Shown piece after piece: positions 45,273 through 53,947 of a stretch of 64,000 nt of DNA. Position 1 is the first letter of the stretch; each line of letters starts with the position of its first letter. The notes beneath the pieces were generated by a model, which did no database searches, was not told the DNA's origin, and saw only the letters and a program-made list of their open reading frames with translations. The DNA lies in assembly GCA_016183815.1 (NCBI GenBank), contig JACPDW010000020.1, forward strand, positions 184,548-248,547. Reading direction: 5' to 3'. The DNA comes from Flavobacteriia bacterium. Its GTDB lineage: Bacteria > Bacteroidota > Bacteroidia > Flavobacteriales_D > Crocinitomicaceae. Position numbers and translations under genes: made by a program.

Positions 45273-47102
45273 ATGAACACAGAATTACAAAATGCAGTAA
45301 TAAAATTTTCAGGTGATTCAGGCGATGGAATGCAATTGATAGGATCTTTATTTACAGATACAACTGCAATTATGGGAAATCAAATTGCTACTTTTCCTGA
45401 TTTTCCATCAGAAATTAGAGCTCCTCAAGGTACAGTTGCTGGAGTTTCAGGTTACCAAATTAATTTTGGAACCAGTGGAGTTCACAGTCCTGGAGATGCA
45501 GCAGATGTACTTATTGCTATGAATCCAGCTGCTTTAAAAGCTAATTTTACAAGTATAAAAGACAATTGTACAATTATTATTGATAGCGACACTTTTACTC
45601 AAAAAGACTTAGAAAAAGCGGGATTTGAAAATAATCCTTTTGAAGATGGTACTTTAGAACAATATCAAATTATTGAAGCACCGATAACAAGTTTAACAAA
45701 AAAAGCAGTATCAGAATTAGGCATCGATAACAAAAGTGCAGACAGATGTAAAAATATGTTTACTTTAGGAATAGTTTTTTGGTTATTTAGTGAACCACTT
45801 GATCAAACTTTACAATACCTTGAGAATAAATTTAAAAAAAATCCAATAATTGGTCAAGCGAATCAATTGGCATTACATGCTGGTTGGAATTATGCATTGA
45901 CAATAGAGGCAATAAAAAATTCATACACTGTTCCGCCTGCTAAAAAAGAAGCAGGAGTTTATAGAAATATTACTGGTAATCAAGCTACTGCTTGGGGATT
46001 TATGGCTGCTGCCAAAAAAGCTGGAAAAAATCTTTTTCTTGGTTCTTATCCAATAACGCCTGCAACGGATATCATGCAAGAACTTACTAAACAAAAATGG
46101 TCGGGTGTTAAAGTTTTTCAAGCTGAAGACGAAATAGCTGGTATTTGTTCGGCAATCGGCGCTTCATTTGCTGGGGAATTGGCAATCACCACAACCTCTG
46201 GTCCAGGAATGGCTCTTAAAACAGAAGCGATTGGTCTTGCTGTAATGACTGAATTGCCTCTAGTAATCGTCAATGTTCAAAGAGGTGGTCCTTCTACGGG
46301 GTTGCCAACAAAAACAGAACAATCCGATTTGATGCAAGCCGTTTGGGGCAGAAATGGTGAAAGTCCAGTTGTGGTTATTGCAGCTAGTTCACCTTCTGAT
46401 TGTTTTATGTGGGCTTATGAAGCTTCTAGAATAGCTTTAGAACACATGACTCCTGTTGTTTTGTTGACAGAAAGTTATTTAGCTAACGGGTCTGAACCAT
46501 GGAAAATTAAAAAACTTTCTGAGATGCCTGAAATTCATACACGTAGCTATGAAACAATAGATAAAAAATGGAAACCTTATCAAAGAGATTCAGAAACTTT
46601 AGCAAGAAGATGGGTAGTACCTGGTACTAAAGAAATGCAGCATCGTATTGGTGGTTTAGAGAAAGATGAATGTACTGGCTGTGTATCGCATAATCCTCAA
46701 AATCATGAACTTATGGTGGATACACGAAAAGATAAAGTGGATAGAGTAGCTCATTCGTATCCATTACAAAGGGTAAAAGGTAAAAATGCCAATAAATTAT
46801 TAGTTGTTGGTTGGGGAGGGCAATTTGGTATTTTATATGGTGCGGTTAATGAACTTCAATCAGAAGGCAAAAATATTGCATTGACTCATTTTAATTATAT
46901 TCACCCATTACCATTAAATACGGCTGAAATATTTGAGAAATTTGAGAAAATTATTGTTTGTGAGTTGAATAAAGGTCAATTTGCCAATTATTTAAGAGCT
47001 ACATTACCACAATTTGAGTATATTCAATACAATAAAATTCAAGGTCAGCCCTTTAAAATAGAAGAATTAAAAGTAAAGTTTAACGAAATTTTAGAAAAAT
47101 AA
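45273..47102 (+). CDS. korA: 2-oxoglutarate:ferredoxin oxidoreductase, fused gamma-alpha subunit
   Basis: A 609-aa subunit in which the gamma domain (residues 1-190; IKFSGDSGDGMQLIGSLFTD, FPDFPSEIRAPQGTVAGVSG) precedes the alpha domain (from about 225; ITGNQATAWGFMAAAKKAGK, FLGSYPITPATDIMQEL). EDEIAGICSAIGASFAGELA and TTSGPGMALKTEAIGLAVM also belong to the alpha domain. Oxidation of 2-oxoglutarate from the TCA cycle produces low-potential reduced ferredoxin, the electron donor of class I benzoyl-CoA reductase. This role is established for the kor genes of the Thauera cluster. Bacteroidota also carry housekeeping paralogues, so placement in this operon is the main argument for that role. Confidence 0.9.
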   Translation: MNTELQNAVIKFSGDSGDGMQLIGSLFTDTTAIMGNQIATFPDFPSEIRAPQGTVAGVSGYQINFGTSGVHSPGDAADVLIAMNPAALKANFTSIKDNCTIIIDSDTFTQKDLEKAGFENNPFEDGTLEQYQIIEAPITSLTKKAVSELGIDNKSADRCKNMFTLGIVFWLFSEPLDQTLQYLENKFKKNPIIGQANQLALHAGWNYALTIEAIKNSYTVPPAKKEAGVYRNITGNQATAWGFMAAAKKAGKNLFLGSYPITPATDIMQELTKQKWSGVKVFQAEDEIAGICSAIGASFAGELAITTTSGPGMALKTEAIGLAVMTELPLVIVNVQRGGPSTGLPTKTEQSDLMQAVWGRNGESPVVVIAASSPSDCFMWAYEASRIALEHMTPVVLLTESYLANGSEPWKIKKLSEMPEIHTRSYETIDKKWKPYQRDSETLARRWVVPGTKEMQHRIGGLEKDECTGCVSHNPQNHELMVDTRKDKVDRVAHSYPLQRVKGKNANKLLVVGWGGQFGILYGAVNELQSEGKNIALTHFNYIHPLPLNTAEIFEKFEKIIVCELNKGQFANYLRATLPQFEYIQYNKIQGQPFKIEELKVKFNEILEK

Positions 47103-48131
47103 ATGGAAGATTCATCAGTTCAATGTGTATTAAAACCTAAAGACTACGCTAGTGATCAGGAGGTCAAATGGTGTCCTGGTTGTGGTGATTATGCGATTTT
47201 AAATGCCATGCAAAGAACTTTGGCAGAATTACAAATTCCAAAAGAACAAGTAGCAATAATTTCTGGAATCGGCTGTTCGTCAAGGTTTCCCTATTATCTC
47301 GATACATTTGGTTTTCATACCATACATGGTAGAGCAGCTGCAATAGCAACAGGTGTGAAACTCGCTAATCCTGATTTAAGGGTTTGGATTGCATCAGGTG
47401 ATGGTGATTCTCTTGCTATTGGTGGTAATCACTTTATACATGCTGTTCGTAGAAATACGGACATGAATTTATTAGTGTTTAATAATGAGATTTACGGTTT
47501 GACAAAAGGTCAATATTCACCAACAAGTGAACGAGGGAAAATCACTAAGTCGTCACCTCATGGATCCTTAGAAGCTCCTTTTAATATTGGTGAGATGGTA
47601 CTGGGTGCTCAAGGTCAATTTTTTGCTCGTGTTCCTGATACTGATGTAAAATTAATGACTCAAATATTTTTAGAAGCTGAAAAGTATAAGGGTTTTGCAG
47701 TTATTGAAATTTTACAAAATTGTGTAATTTTTAACGATAAAACGCACACAGAAATTACTTCAAAAGAAACAAAAGCAAACAATCAATTAATTTTAGAACA
47801 TGGAAAACCAATGCTTTTTGGTGAAAATAATTCTAAAGGGTTAAGATTAAATGGTTTACAGTTAGAAGTGGTGACCATAGGTGAAAATGGAGTTTCTATC
47901 AATGATATTTTGGTTCATGATGCTGAATGTAAGTCGAATATTTTACATCAAATGTTAATTCAAATGCAGTTGCCTGAATTTCCAATAGCATTAGGTGTTA
48001 TTAGAAAAAATGCTGAACATACTTACGATGAACTTTTTGGTAAGCAAATTACAAACGAAAAAGAGAAAAGTAAATACAAAGATTTAGACGAATTTTTTAC
48101 TCATGGTAATGTTTTTACTGTAAACGAATAA
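47103..48131 (+). CDS. korB: 2-oxoglutarate:ferredoxin oxidoreductase, beta subunit
   Basis: Thiamine-diphosphate and [4Fe-4S]-binding beta subunit (342 aa). The signature KWCPGCGDYAILNAMQRTL carries the CxxC, ISGIGCSSRFPYYLDTFGFH the third Cys, and ASGDGDSLAIGGNHFIHAVR the ThDP/Mg motif. LLVFNNEIYGLTKGQYSPTS completes the site. Its ATG follows the korA stop codon immediately, so the two subunits are translationally coupled. No separate ferredoxin gene is found beside them, unlike in Thauera. Confidence 0.92.
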   Translation: MEDSSVQCVLKPKDYASDQEVKWCPGCGDYAILNAMQRTLAELQIPKEQVAIISGIGCSSRFPYYLDTFGFHTIHGRAAAIATGVKLANPDLRVWIASGDGDSLAIGGNHFIHAVRRNTDMNLLVFNNEIYGLTKGQYSPTSERGKITKSSPHGSLEAPFNIGEMVLGAQGQFFARVPDTDVKLMTQIFLEAEKYKGFAVIEILQNCVIFNDKTHTEITSKETKANNQLILEHGKPMLFGENNSKGLRLNGLQLEVVTIGENGVSINDILVHDAECKSNILHQMLIQMQLPEFPIALGVIRKNAEHTYDELFGKQITNEKEKSKYKDLDEFFTHGNVFTVNE

Positions 48132-48132
48132 A

Positions 48133-48744
48133 ATGAAACACAATGTACTCATACTTGCCGGTGGATTGTCCTCAAGAATGGGTTTTCCAAAACCTTTTTT
48201 GTTATTTAATGAGAATCAAAGTTTTTTGGATAAAATAGTTATGACATATTCCAATCTATCTACAATTTCAGAAATAATTGTTGTTTTAAATAGTTCATTT
48301 TATTCGATGTTTAAAAGTGAAATCGAATATTTAACAGAGTTTTGTTGTTTTATACCAAACGATTATCCCGAAAAAGACAGAATGTATTCCATTCGTTTGG
48401 GTTTAAATGCTTTCCATAAAAATAACCCTACTTTTATCCAAAATGTGGATAATCCTTTTATCGATTTGGAAACTTTAAATGCATTGACTCAAAATAAATT
48501 GAATGGTTTTGAATATACTTCACCCGTTTTTAATAATAAATCAGTACATCCAGTATTATTGAGTGAACAGATTGTTACGAACTTACAAAATGATATTAAT
48601 GAGGGTTCATTGAATGAAAAATTGAAAATGTGGAAAAAAAAATTAATTCCTGTTAAAAATGAGTTACTTTCTTTAGATTTTAATGAATTTACTGAGTACG
48701 AAAAATATTTTAAGCATTGTTTGACTACTGTAATGTCTATTTAA
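48133..48744 (+). CDS. MobA/MocA-like nucleotidyltransferase
   Basis: A 203-aa protein with the NTP-transferase signature VLILAGGLSSRMGFPKPFLLF, followed by FIPNDYPEKDRMYSIRLGLN and NVDNPFIDLETL. This is the MobA-related group, including MocA, which attaches a nucleotide to molybdopterin. It precedes xdhC and the molybdenum hydroxylase genes in the same operon, so it probably makes the cytosine or guanine dinucleotide form of the cofactor for 4-hydroxybenzoyl-CoA reductase. Which nucleotide is used cannot be told from the sequence. Confidence 0.82.
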   Translation: MKHNVLILAGGLSSRMGFPKPFLLFNENQSFLDKIVMTYSNLSTISEIIVVLNSSFYSMFKSEIEYLTEFCCFIPNDYPEKDRMYSIRLGLNAFHKNNPTFIQNVDNPFIDLETLNALTQNKLNGFEYTSPVFNNKSVHPVLLSEQIVTNLQNDINEGSLNEKLKMWKKKLIPVKNELLSLDFNEFTEYEKYFKHCLTTVMSI

Positions 48745-49460
48745 TGAAATCAGCTCTTTGTATAATTGTTGACACAAAAGGATCTACACCAAGAAAAATT
48801 TCATCAAAGATGCAAGTTTTTGAAGATGGTAGGATAAAGGGTACAATAGGAGGGGGGAATTTAGAAAAAAAAGTAATTGAAAATGCTTTAGAACAAATAA
48901 AAAAAAATGAAGCTAAACTTTTTAAACACGATTTATTACATCAACATAATATGTGTTGTGGTGGAACTGTTTATATCTATATCGAACCGATGAAAGAAAA
49001 ACTCAAACTTTATATTTTCGGTGCAGGTCATACAGGAGTGGCTTTAGCAGAAGCAGCAAATAAATTAGATTTTCAAGTAGTTGTAATCGATGACAGAAAA
49101 GAATATATCGATGCTATTCAAACCAATTCCTTTGAAAAAATCAACGCTACTATACAAAATTTTTTACCAACTATTCACTTTGATAAATCAAGCTATATTT
49201 GTATTTTAACCTATGATCATCAGTTGGACAGAGATATTTTATCTTATTGTATCAAGCAAAAGGTAGCTTATATTGGTATGATTGGTAGTCAGAGAAAAAT
49301 TGAAATGACAAAAAAAATATTTATCGATTCAGGAATAGCTGATGAGGAGGAATTAAATAAAGTAAATATGCCAATAGGCAAAAATATTTTGGCTGATACT
49401 CCAGAAGAAATAGCAATAAGTATTTTAGCTGAATTAATTGAAACAAAAAATAAAAAATGA
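48744..49460 (+). CDS. xdhC: XdhC-family molybdenum cofactor maturation protein
   Basis: A chaperone that binds sulfurated molybdopterin cofactor and inserts it into xanthine-dehydrogenase-family enzymes. Motifs are IIVDTKGSTPRKISSKMQVF, GRIKGTIGGGNLEKKVIENA, HQHNMCCGGTVYIYIEP and the Rossmann part KLYIFGAGHTGVALAEAANK, ending with DTPEEIAISILAELI. The ATG at 48744 overlaps the upstream stop by one base; the TTG at 48717 is rejected as internal to that gene. The position directly upstream of the SDR and hcr genes supports a dedicated role for the operon's molybdenum enzyme. Confidence 0.9.
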   Translation: MKSALCIIVDTKGSTPRKISSKMQVFEDGRIKGTIGGGNLEKKVIENALEQIKKNEAKLFKHDLLHQHNMCCGGTVYIYIEPMKEKLKLYIFGAGHTGVALAEAANKLDFQVVVIDDRKEYIDAIQTNSFEKINATIQNFLPTIHFDKSSYICILTYDHQLDRDILSYCIKQKVAYIGMIGSQRKIEMTKKIFIDSGIADEEELNKVNMPIGKNILADTPEEIAISILAELIETKNKK

Positions 49461-50188
49461 AAAAAGTAGCACTCATCACAGGAGCAGCAAAAGGAATTGG
49501 TCGTGCCATTGCAGAAAAATTTCATTTATTGGGATATGTTGTATATATTGTTGATTTAGATGATGAAAATGGTCAAGAGTTAGTGAAAAAATTAGGAAAT
49601 AATGCATTTTATTTAAATATCGACATTACTAAAGTAGAAGAGGTTGAGTTGTTGTTTAATAAACTTTTGGAAAGTGAAAATCAATTAGATGTATTAGTGA
49701 ATAATGCGGGAATAATAAAAGATAATGTGATTTGGAATATGCCTTTAGAAGATTTTTCTACAGTAATTGATGTAAATTTAAAAGGTACATGGTTGATGTG
49801 CAAAAAAGGAGCTGAAGTGTTTAAAAAGCAAAAAAACGGTAGAATTGTAAATATAGCGTCTCGTGCGTGGTTAGGTAATCCAGGACAGTCTAATTATTCT
49901 GCTTCTAAAGCAGGTGTTGTTGGTTTAACAAGGGTTTTAGCGTTGGAATTAGGTCGATATGGAGTATTAGTAAATGCTGTTGCACCTGGATTGATTGATA
50001 CACCACTGACACAAAAATTAAGCGATGAAGTAAGAGAAAAATTAATTCATGCTCAACCGACAAAAAGTATGGGTAAACCTGAAGATGTAGCAAATACAGT
50101 TGCTTTTTTATGTGATGAACAAACACAATTCATTACTGGACAAACAATATATGTGGATGGTGGAAAAAGTATAGGTGCTGGAATTTAA
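49457..50188 (+). CDS. Short-chain dehydrogenase/reductase (FabG-like)
   Basis: A 243-aa classical SDR with VALITGAAKGIGRAIAEKFH (cofactor loop), LVNNAGIIKDN, the catalytic Ser region IVNIASRAW, YSASKAGVVGLTR (Tyr/Lys) and VNAVAPGLIDTPL. It overlaps xdhC by 4 bp (ATGA) and precedes hcrCA. Generic FabG activity is possible, but an operon-specific substrate is more likely, for example a ring or open-chain hydroxyacyl-CoA or a benzylic alcohol. It could even take over the broken Had step. Substrate unknown. Confidence 0.85.
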   Translation: MKKVALITGAAKGIGRAIAEKFHLLGYVVYIVDLDDENGQELVKKLGNNAFYLNIDITKVEEVELLFNKLLESENQLDVLVNNAGIIKDNVIWNMPLEDFSTVIDVNLKGTWLMCKKGAEVFKKQKNGRIVNIASRAWLGNPGQSNYSASKAGVVGLTRVLALELGRYGVLVNAVAPGLIDTPLTQKLSDEVREKLIHAQPTKSMGKPEDVANTVAFLCDEQTQFITGQTIYVDGGKSIGAGI

Positions 50189-50198
50189 AAAAAAAGAA

Positions 50199-52973
50199 AT
50201 GCAAATAGTACATTTAACAGTTAATGGAAAAGAGTATCAAGTATTGGTAGAACCACACGATACTTTAGCAAGAGTTTTAAGAGAAAAAATTTCTTTAACA
50301 GGAACAAAAATTGGTTGTGAACAAGCAAGTTGTGGGGCTTGTACAGTCTTTATAGATGGAAAAGTTGTTCAAAGTTGTATAACTCCTGTTTTGAGAGTGA
50401 ATGGCGCACAAATCACTACCATTGAAGGTGTTGCCGATCAAGGTAATCTTCATAGATTGCAAGAAAAATTTGTTGAGAAAGGGGCTATTCAATGTGGATT
50501 TTGTACTCCTGGAATGATTATGACTAGTTTGGAATTTCTTGAACATAATCCAAAACCAAATAGGGAAGAAATTCAAGAAGCTATTTCTGGAAATCTATGC
50601 AGATGTACAGGTTACGTTAAAATTATTGATGCCATTGAGTCTTATGCAAAAGGAGAATTAGATTCTGAATCCGAGAAAGCCAAATACGAAATGGTAGGAC
50701 AAGGAAGACCTTACATTGAAGCTACAAAAAAAGTTCAAGGATTAGCCGATTACGCTGATGATTATCAAATAAAAAATGCACTTTTTTGTAAGTTTTTGAG
50801 AAGTACTCATGCCCATTCTAAAATACTGAAAATTGATTATTCAAAAGCTCTATTATTAAAAGGAGTTAGAGCAGTAGTAACTGGAAAAGAATTGCCTTTA
50901 AAATTTGGGGTTTTACCTATTTCTCAAGATGAAACAGCTATGGCTGTGGATAAAACAAGGTATATCGGAGAAATAATAGCAGCAGTAGCAGCGGATACAG
51001 ATGCTATTGCTGAAAAAGCATTGGAATTGATTGAAGTGGAATACCAAGAAATGAAACCGTTTTTTGATATGATGGAATCTTGTGAAGATGTTGGAGACAA
51101 TGAAAAAATACATGAACACACTAAATTTAACAATAATATTCATAAAAAAGCAGAGCTTAGATTTGGAGACCAAAAAGAGGGTTTAGAAAAGGCAGCTCTT
51201 ACTTTTAGTGAAAAATTTTATTTTCAAGGTATCAATCATGGCTTTACTGAACCACATGCTGCTACCGCTTGGTGGGATGAAAATGGTTTAACTATTCTCA
51301 CAGCTACTCAGGTTCCTCATTATTTACATCGTTATTTGTCAAAGGTGTTAGAAGTGCCAATGAACAGAGTTCGAGTAATAAAACCAACCGTTGGTGGTGG
51401 GTTTGGAGGTAAATCCGATCCTTTTCCTCATGAAATGATTATCGCTCATTTATCAAGAAAATTAGGTCAGCCAGTAAAAATGAGGTTTTCTCGTGAAGAA
51501 GTTTTTTTAACTAATCATGGTCGTCATCCTAGTATTATTGATATGTCTATTGGTGTATCTAACGAAGGAATGATTGAAGTGTTAGATGCAGATATTGTTA
51601 TTGATGGTGGTGCTTATGGAAGTTTTGGTGTAGTTACCACTTATTATAATGGCGTTTTATTGCAAGCACCTTATAAACTCAATAATTTTGGATTTAGAAC
51701 AAGACGAGTTTATACTAACAAACCTCAATGTGGAGCAATGAGAGGACATGGCGCGGTTAATTCAAGATATGCTGTGGAAACCTTAATAGATCGCGCTGCG
51801 GAGCAGTTAAACATTGACCCATGTGAATTGAGATTCAAAAACTTTATTGACGAAAAATCACTTACAGTAGGGCAGTACCGTGTTACCTCAAATGGAAGTG
51901 AATTAGCACTTAAAAAAGTGATGTTAGATTCTGCTTGGACTAAAAAATACAAAAAATTACCTTATGGACATGGAATAGGAGTAGCTTGTGGATTTTTTAT
52001 AAGTGGAAGCGCTTTACCTATTCATTGGAATGAGTATCCTCAATCTGTTGTTCACCTTAAAGTTGATTTAGATGGCAGAGTTTTAGTAACGTCTGGTGCA
52101 AGTGATATTGGTCAAGGAAGTGATACCATGTTGGCAATCATTGTGGCGGAGGTTTTAGGTTTAAGTTTAGACAATATTTTTGTTGTTGCTGCGGATACTA
52201 CTTTAACTCCAATTGATTTGGGTAGTTATTCAAGCAGAGTAACCTTTATGGCTGGAAATGCAGCAAAAATGGCCGCAGAAAATCTTAAAAAACAAATTGA
52301 AGAGACCATTGTTAAAAATACAGGAATAAATAAAGATGAACTCAATTTTGAACATGAAAAAGTATTCTCTAATACTTCTGAAGTGAATTTGACTTGGACA
52401 GAAGCAATTGAAATGGCAACACGAAAAGTAGGTGCGTTAAACTCAACTGGTTTTTATAATTCTCCAAAATTAGGTGGTGATTTTAAAGGTGCTGGAGCAG
52501 GTTTAAGTCCTTCTTATAGTTTTGGCGCTGTGATAACTGAAGTAAAAGTAGATCCTGAAACAGGTCACGTCAAAGTTATTGATATTTGGGGTGCTCATGA
52601 CGCCGGAAAAGCACTAAATCCTCTAGCTGTTGAAGGTCAGTTACAAGGTTCATGGCACATGGGAATGGGTCAAGCATTGAGTGAACAAATGAAATATTAC
52701 AAAGGATTGTTGGTAAACAGTAATCTTTTAGACTATAAAATTCCAACTTCCAAAGATACACCTCCAATTCATACAAATATTATCGAAACCATTGATCCTG
52801 AGGGTCCATTTGGTGCAAAAGAATGTGGAGAGGGGGCATTGCATCCAGTTATTCCAGCGATTGCAAATGCAATTTTTGATGCAGTTGGCGTTAGAATCAC
52901 CTCTTTACCTATTAATTCTGAAGAAGTTTTAAAAGAGTTGAAAAAAAATAATATTGAAACGGAAAAAGTATGA
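50199..52973 (+). CDS. 4-hydroxybenzoyl-CoA reductase, fused 2Fe-2S small + molybdenum large subunit
   Basis: A xanthine-dehydrogenase-family protein of 924 aa that joins HcrC-like and HcrA-like chains. Residues 1-155 bind two [2Fe-2S] clusters: GCEQASCGACTVF, VVQSC, then QCGFCTPGMIM and GNLCRCTGY. From about residue 165 the molybdopterin subunit follows, with VGGGFGGKSDPFPHE, QCGAMRGHGAVNSRYAVETL and the catalytic Glu region GAKECGEGALHP. It removes the 4-hydroxyl group reductively to give benzoyl-CoA. In Thauera the two are separate genes (hcrC, hcrA). ATG 50199 is used; the frame from 50175 extends into the SDR gene. The join has no stop or start, so the fusion looks genuine. Confidence 0.86.
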   Translation: MQIVHLTVNGKEYQVLVEPHDTLARVLREKISLTGTKIGCEQASCGACTVFIDGKVVQSCITPVLRVNGAQITTIEGVADQGNLHRLQEKFVEKGAIQCGFCTPGMIMTSLEFLEHNPKPNREEIQEAISGNLCRCTGYVKIIDAIESYAKGELDSESEKAKYEMVGQGRPYIEATKKVQGLADYADDYQIKNALFCKFLRSTHAHSKILKIDYSKALLLKGVRAVVTGKELPLKFGVLPISQDETAMAVDKTRYIGEIIAAVAADTDAIAEKALELIEVEYQEMKPFFDMMESCEDVGDNEKIHEHTKFNNNIHKKAELRFGDQKEGLEKAALTFSEKFYFQGINHGFTEPHAATAWWDENGLTILTATQVPHYLHRYLSKVLEVPMNRVRVIKPTVGGGFGGKSDPFPHEMIIAHLSRKLGQPVKMRFSREEVFLTNHGRHPSIIDMSIGVSNEGMIEVLDADIVIDGGAYGSFGVVTTYYNGVLLQAPYKLNNFGFRTRRVYTNKPQCGAMRGHGAVNSRYAVETLIDRAAEQLNIDPCELRFKNFIDEKSLTVGQYRVTSNGSELALKKVMLDSAWTKKYKKLPYGHGIGVACGFFISGSALPIHWNEYPQSVVHLKVDLDGRVLVTSGASDIGQGSDTMLAIIVAEVLGLSLDNIFVVAADTTLTPIDLGSYSSRVTFMAGNAAKMAAENLKKQIEETIVKNTGINKDELNFEHEKVFSNTSEVNLTWTEAIEMATRKVGALNSTGFYNSPKLGGDFKGAGAGLSPSYSFGAVITEVKVDPETGHVKVIDIWGAHDAGKALNPLAVEGQLQGSWHMGMGQALSEQMKYYKGLLVNSNLLDYKIPTSKDTPPIHTNIIETIDPEGPFGAKECGEGALHPVIPAIANAIFDAVGVRITSLPINSEEVLKELKKNNIETEKV

Positions 52974-53902
52974 ATACAATAGAAAAAAAATATCTATTAC
53001 CTGAAACTATTTATGAAGCCAGTCGTTTTGCAATGGAAAATCAAGAAGATTTTACTTTTATTTCTGGTGGGACTGATGTCTGGGTAAATGCTTTTCAAGG
53101 AACACAAAAAAAATCTTGTATTATCGATTTAAGCAAAATAAATGAATTAAAAGGAATTGAAATTCAAGGCGATTTTCTAAGAATTGGAAGTGCTGAAATA
53201 TTAGAAGAGTTGAAAAATAATGATCTTATTAAAGTTCATTTTCCACTTTTGATTGAAGCTGCATTATCAGTTGGATCACCTTTAATAAGAAAAACAGCTA
53301 CAATAGGCGGTAATATTTTATGTGAAAATCGTTGTTTATATTTTAATCAATCTGAATGGTGGCGAGAATCTGTTGGTTATTGCTTAAAATGTGATGGTGA
53401 TATTTGTATTGCAACTGGAGGTAAAAATGCCTGTTTCTCTGAATTGGTCTCAGATACTGCTCCCGCTTTAATTACACTTAATGCAAAAATTGAATACGTT
53501 TATAATAATCAAGTTGTAAAAGTGGACTTGGAAGAAATTTATACGGGTGATGGAGTTTATCCAAGAAACCTTCCAAAAGAAGCTATTTTATTGGCTATAT
53601 ATCTACCATTGACGAAAAAAATTAACTCATCTTTCTTTAAATTAAGAGAGAGAGAAAGTATGGAATTTACTTCTTTGACATTTGCTGCAACAACCGACCA
53701 AAATGGAAATTTAAAAATTGCTTTAAGTGGAGTGGACCCAAAACCAGTGGTGTATTCAGGTTCATTAAACGACGATTCAGAACAAATTTTGAAAAAATTA
53801 GTTAAAGCAGCAAGATCTGTGGACAATGATATGTATTCTCGTGTTTATAGAAAAGAAATGATAAAAGTATATTTAGAAAGAGCATTAAAAGAATTAAAAT
53901 AA
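52970..53902 (+). CDS. hcrB: 4-hydroxybenzoyl-CoA reductase, FAD/4Fe-4S subunit
   Basis: FAD-binding CO-dehydrogenase medium-type subunit (310 aa) with FISGGTDVWVNAFQG and LIRKTATIGGNILCENRC. It carries the extra loop unique to 4-hydroxybenzoyl-CoA reductase: cysteines at residues 122, 138, 146 and 155 (C-x15-C-x7-C-x8-C). This is the same spacing, and by my recollection the same numbering, as the [4Fe-4S] ligands in the Thauera enzyme. The cluster lets the enzyme pass low-potential ferredoxin electrons backward to the molybdenum site. This is strong evidence for the reductase, not xanthine dehydrogenase. It overlaps hcrCA by 4 bp. Confidence 0.92.
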   Translation: MNTIEKKYLLPETIYEASRFAMENQEDFTFISGGTDVWVNAFQGTQKKSCIIDLSKINELKGIEIQGDFLRIGSAEILEELKNNDLIKVHFPLLIEAALSVGSPLIRKTATIGGNILCENRCLYFNQSEWWRESVGYCLKCDGDICIATGGKNACFSELVSDTAPALITLNAKIEYVYNNQVVKVDLEEIYTGDGVYPRNLPKEAILLAIYLPLTKKINSSFFKLRERESMEFTSLTFAATTDQNGNLKIALSGVDPKPVVYSGSLNDDSEQILKKLVKAARSVDNDMYSRVYRKEMIKVYLERALKELK

Positions 53903-53947
53903 AATTTGTTCAAATCATATTAAAAAAAAAATAATTAAAACAAACAA

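Noticed and set aside
50199-53902. Xanthine dehydrogenase
   Set aside because: The four-Cys loop in the FAD subunit and the surrounding benzoyl-CoA genes point to 4-hydroxybenzoyl-CoA reductase.
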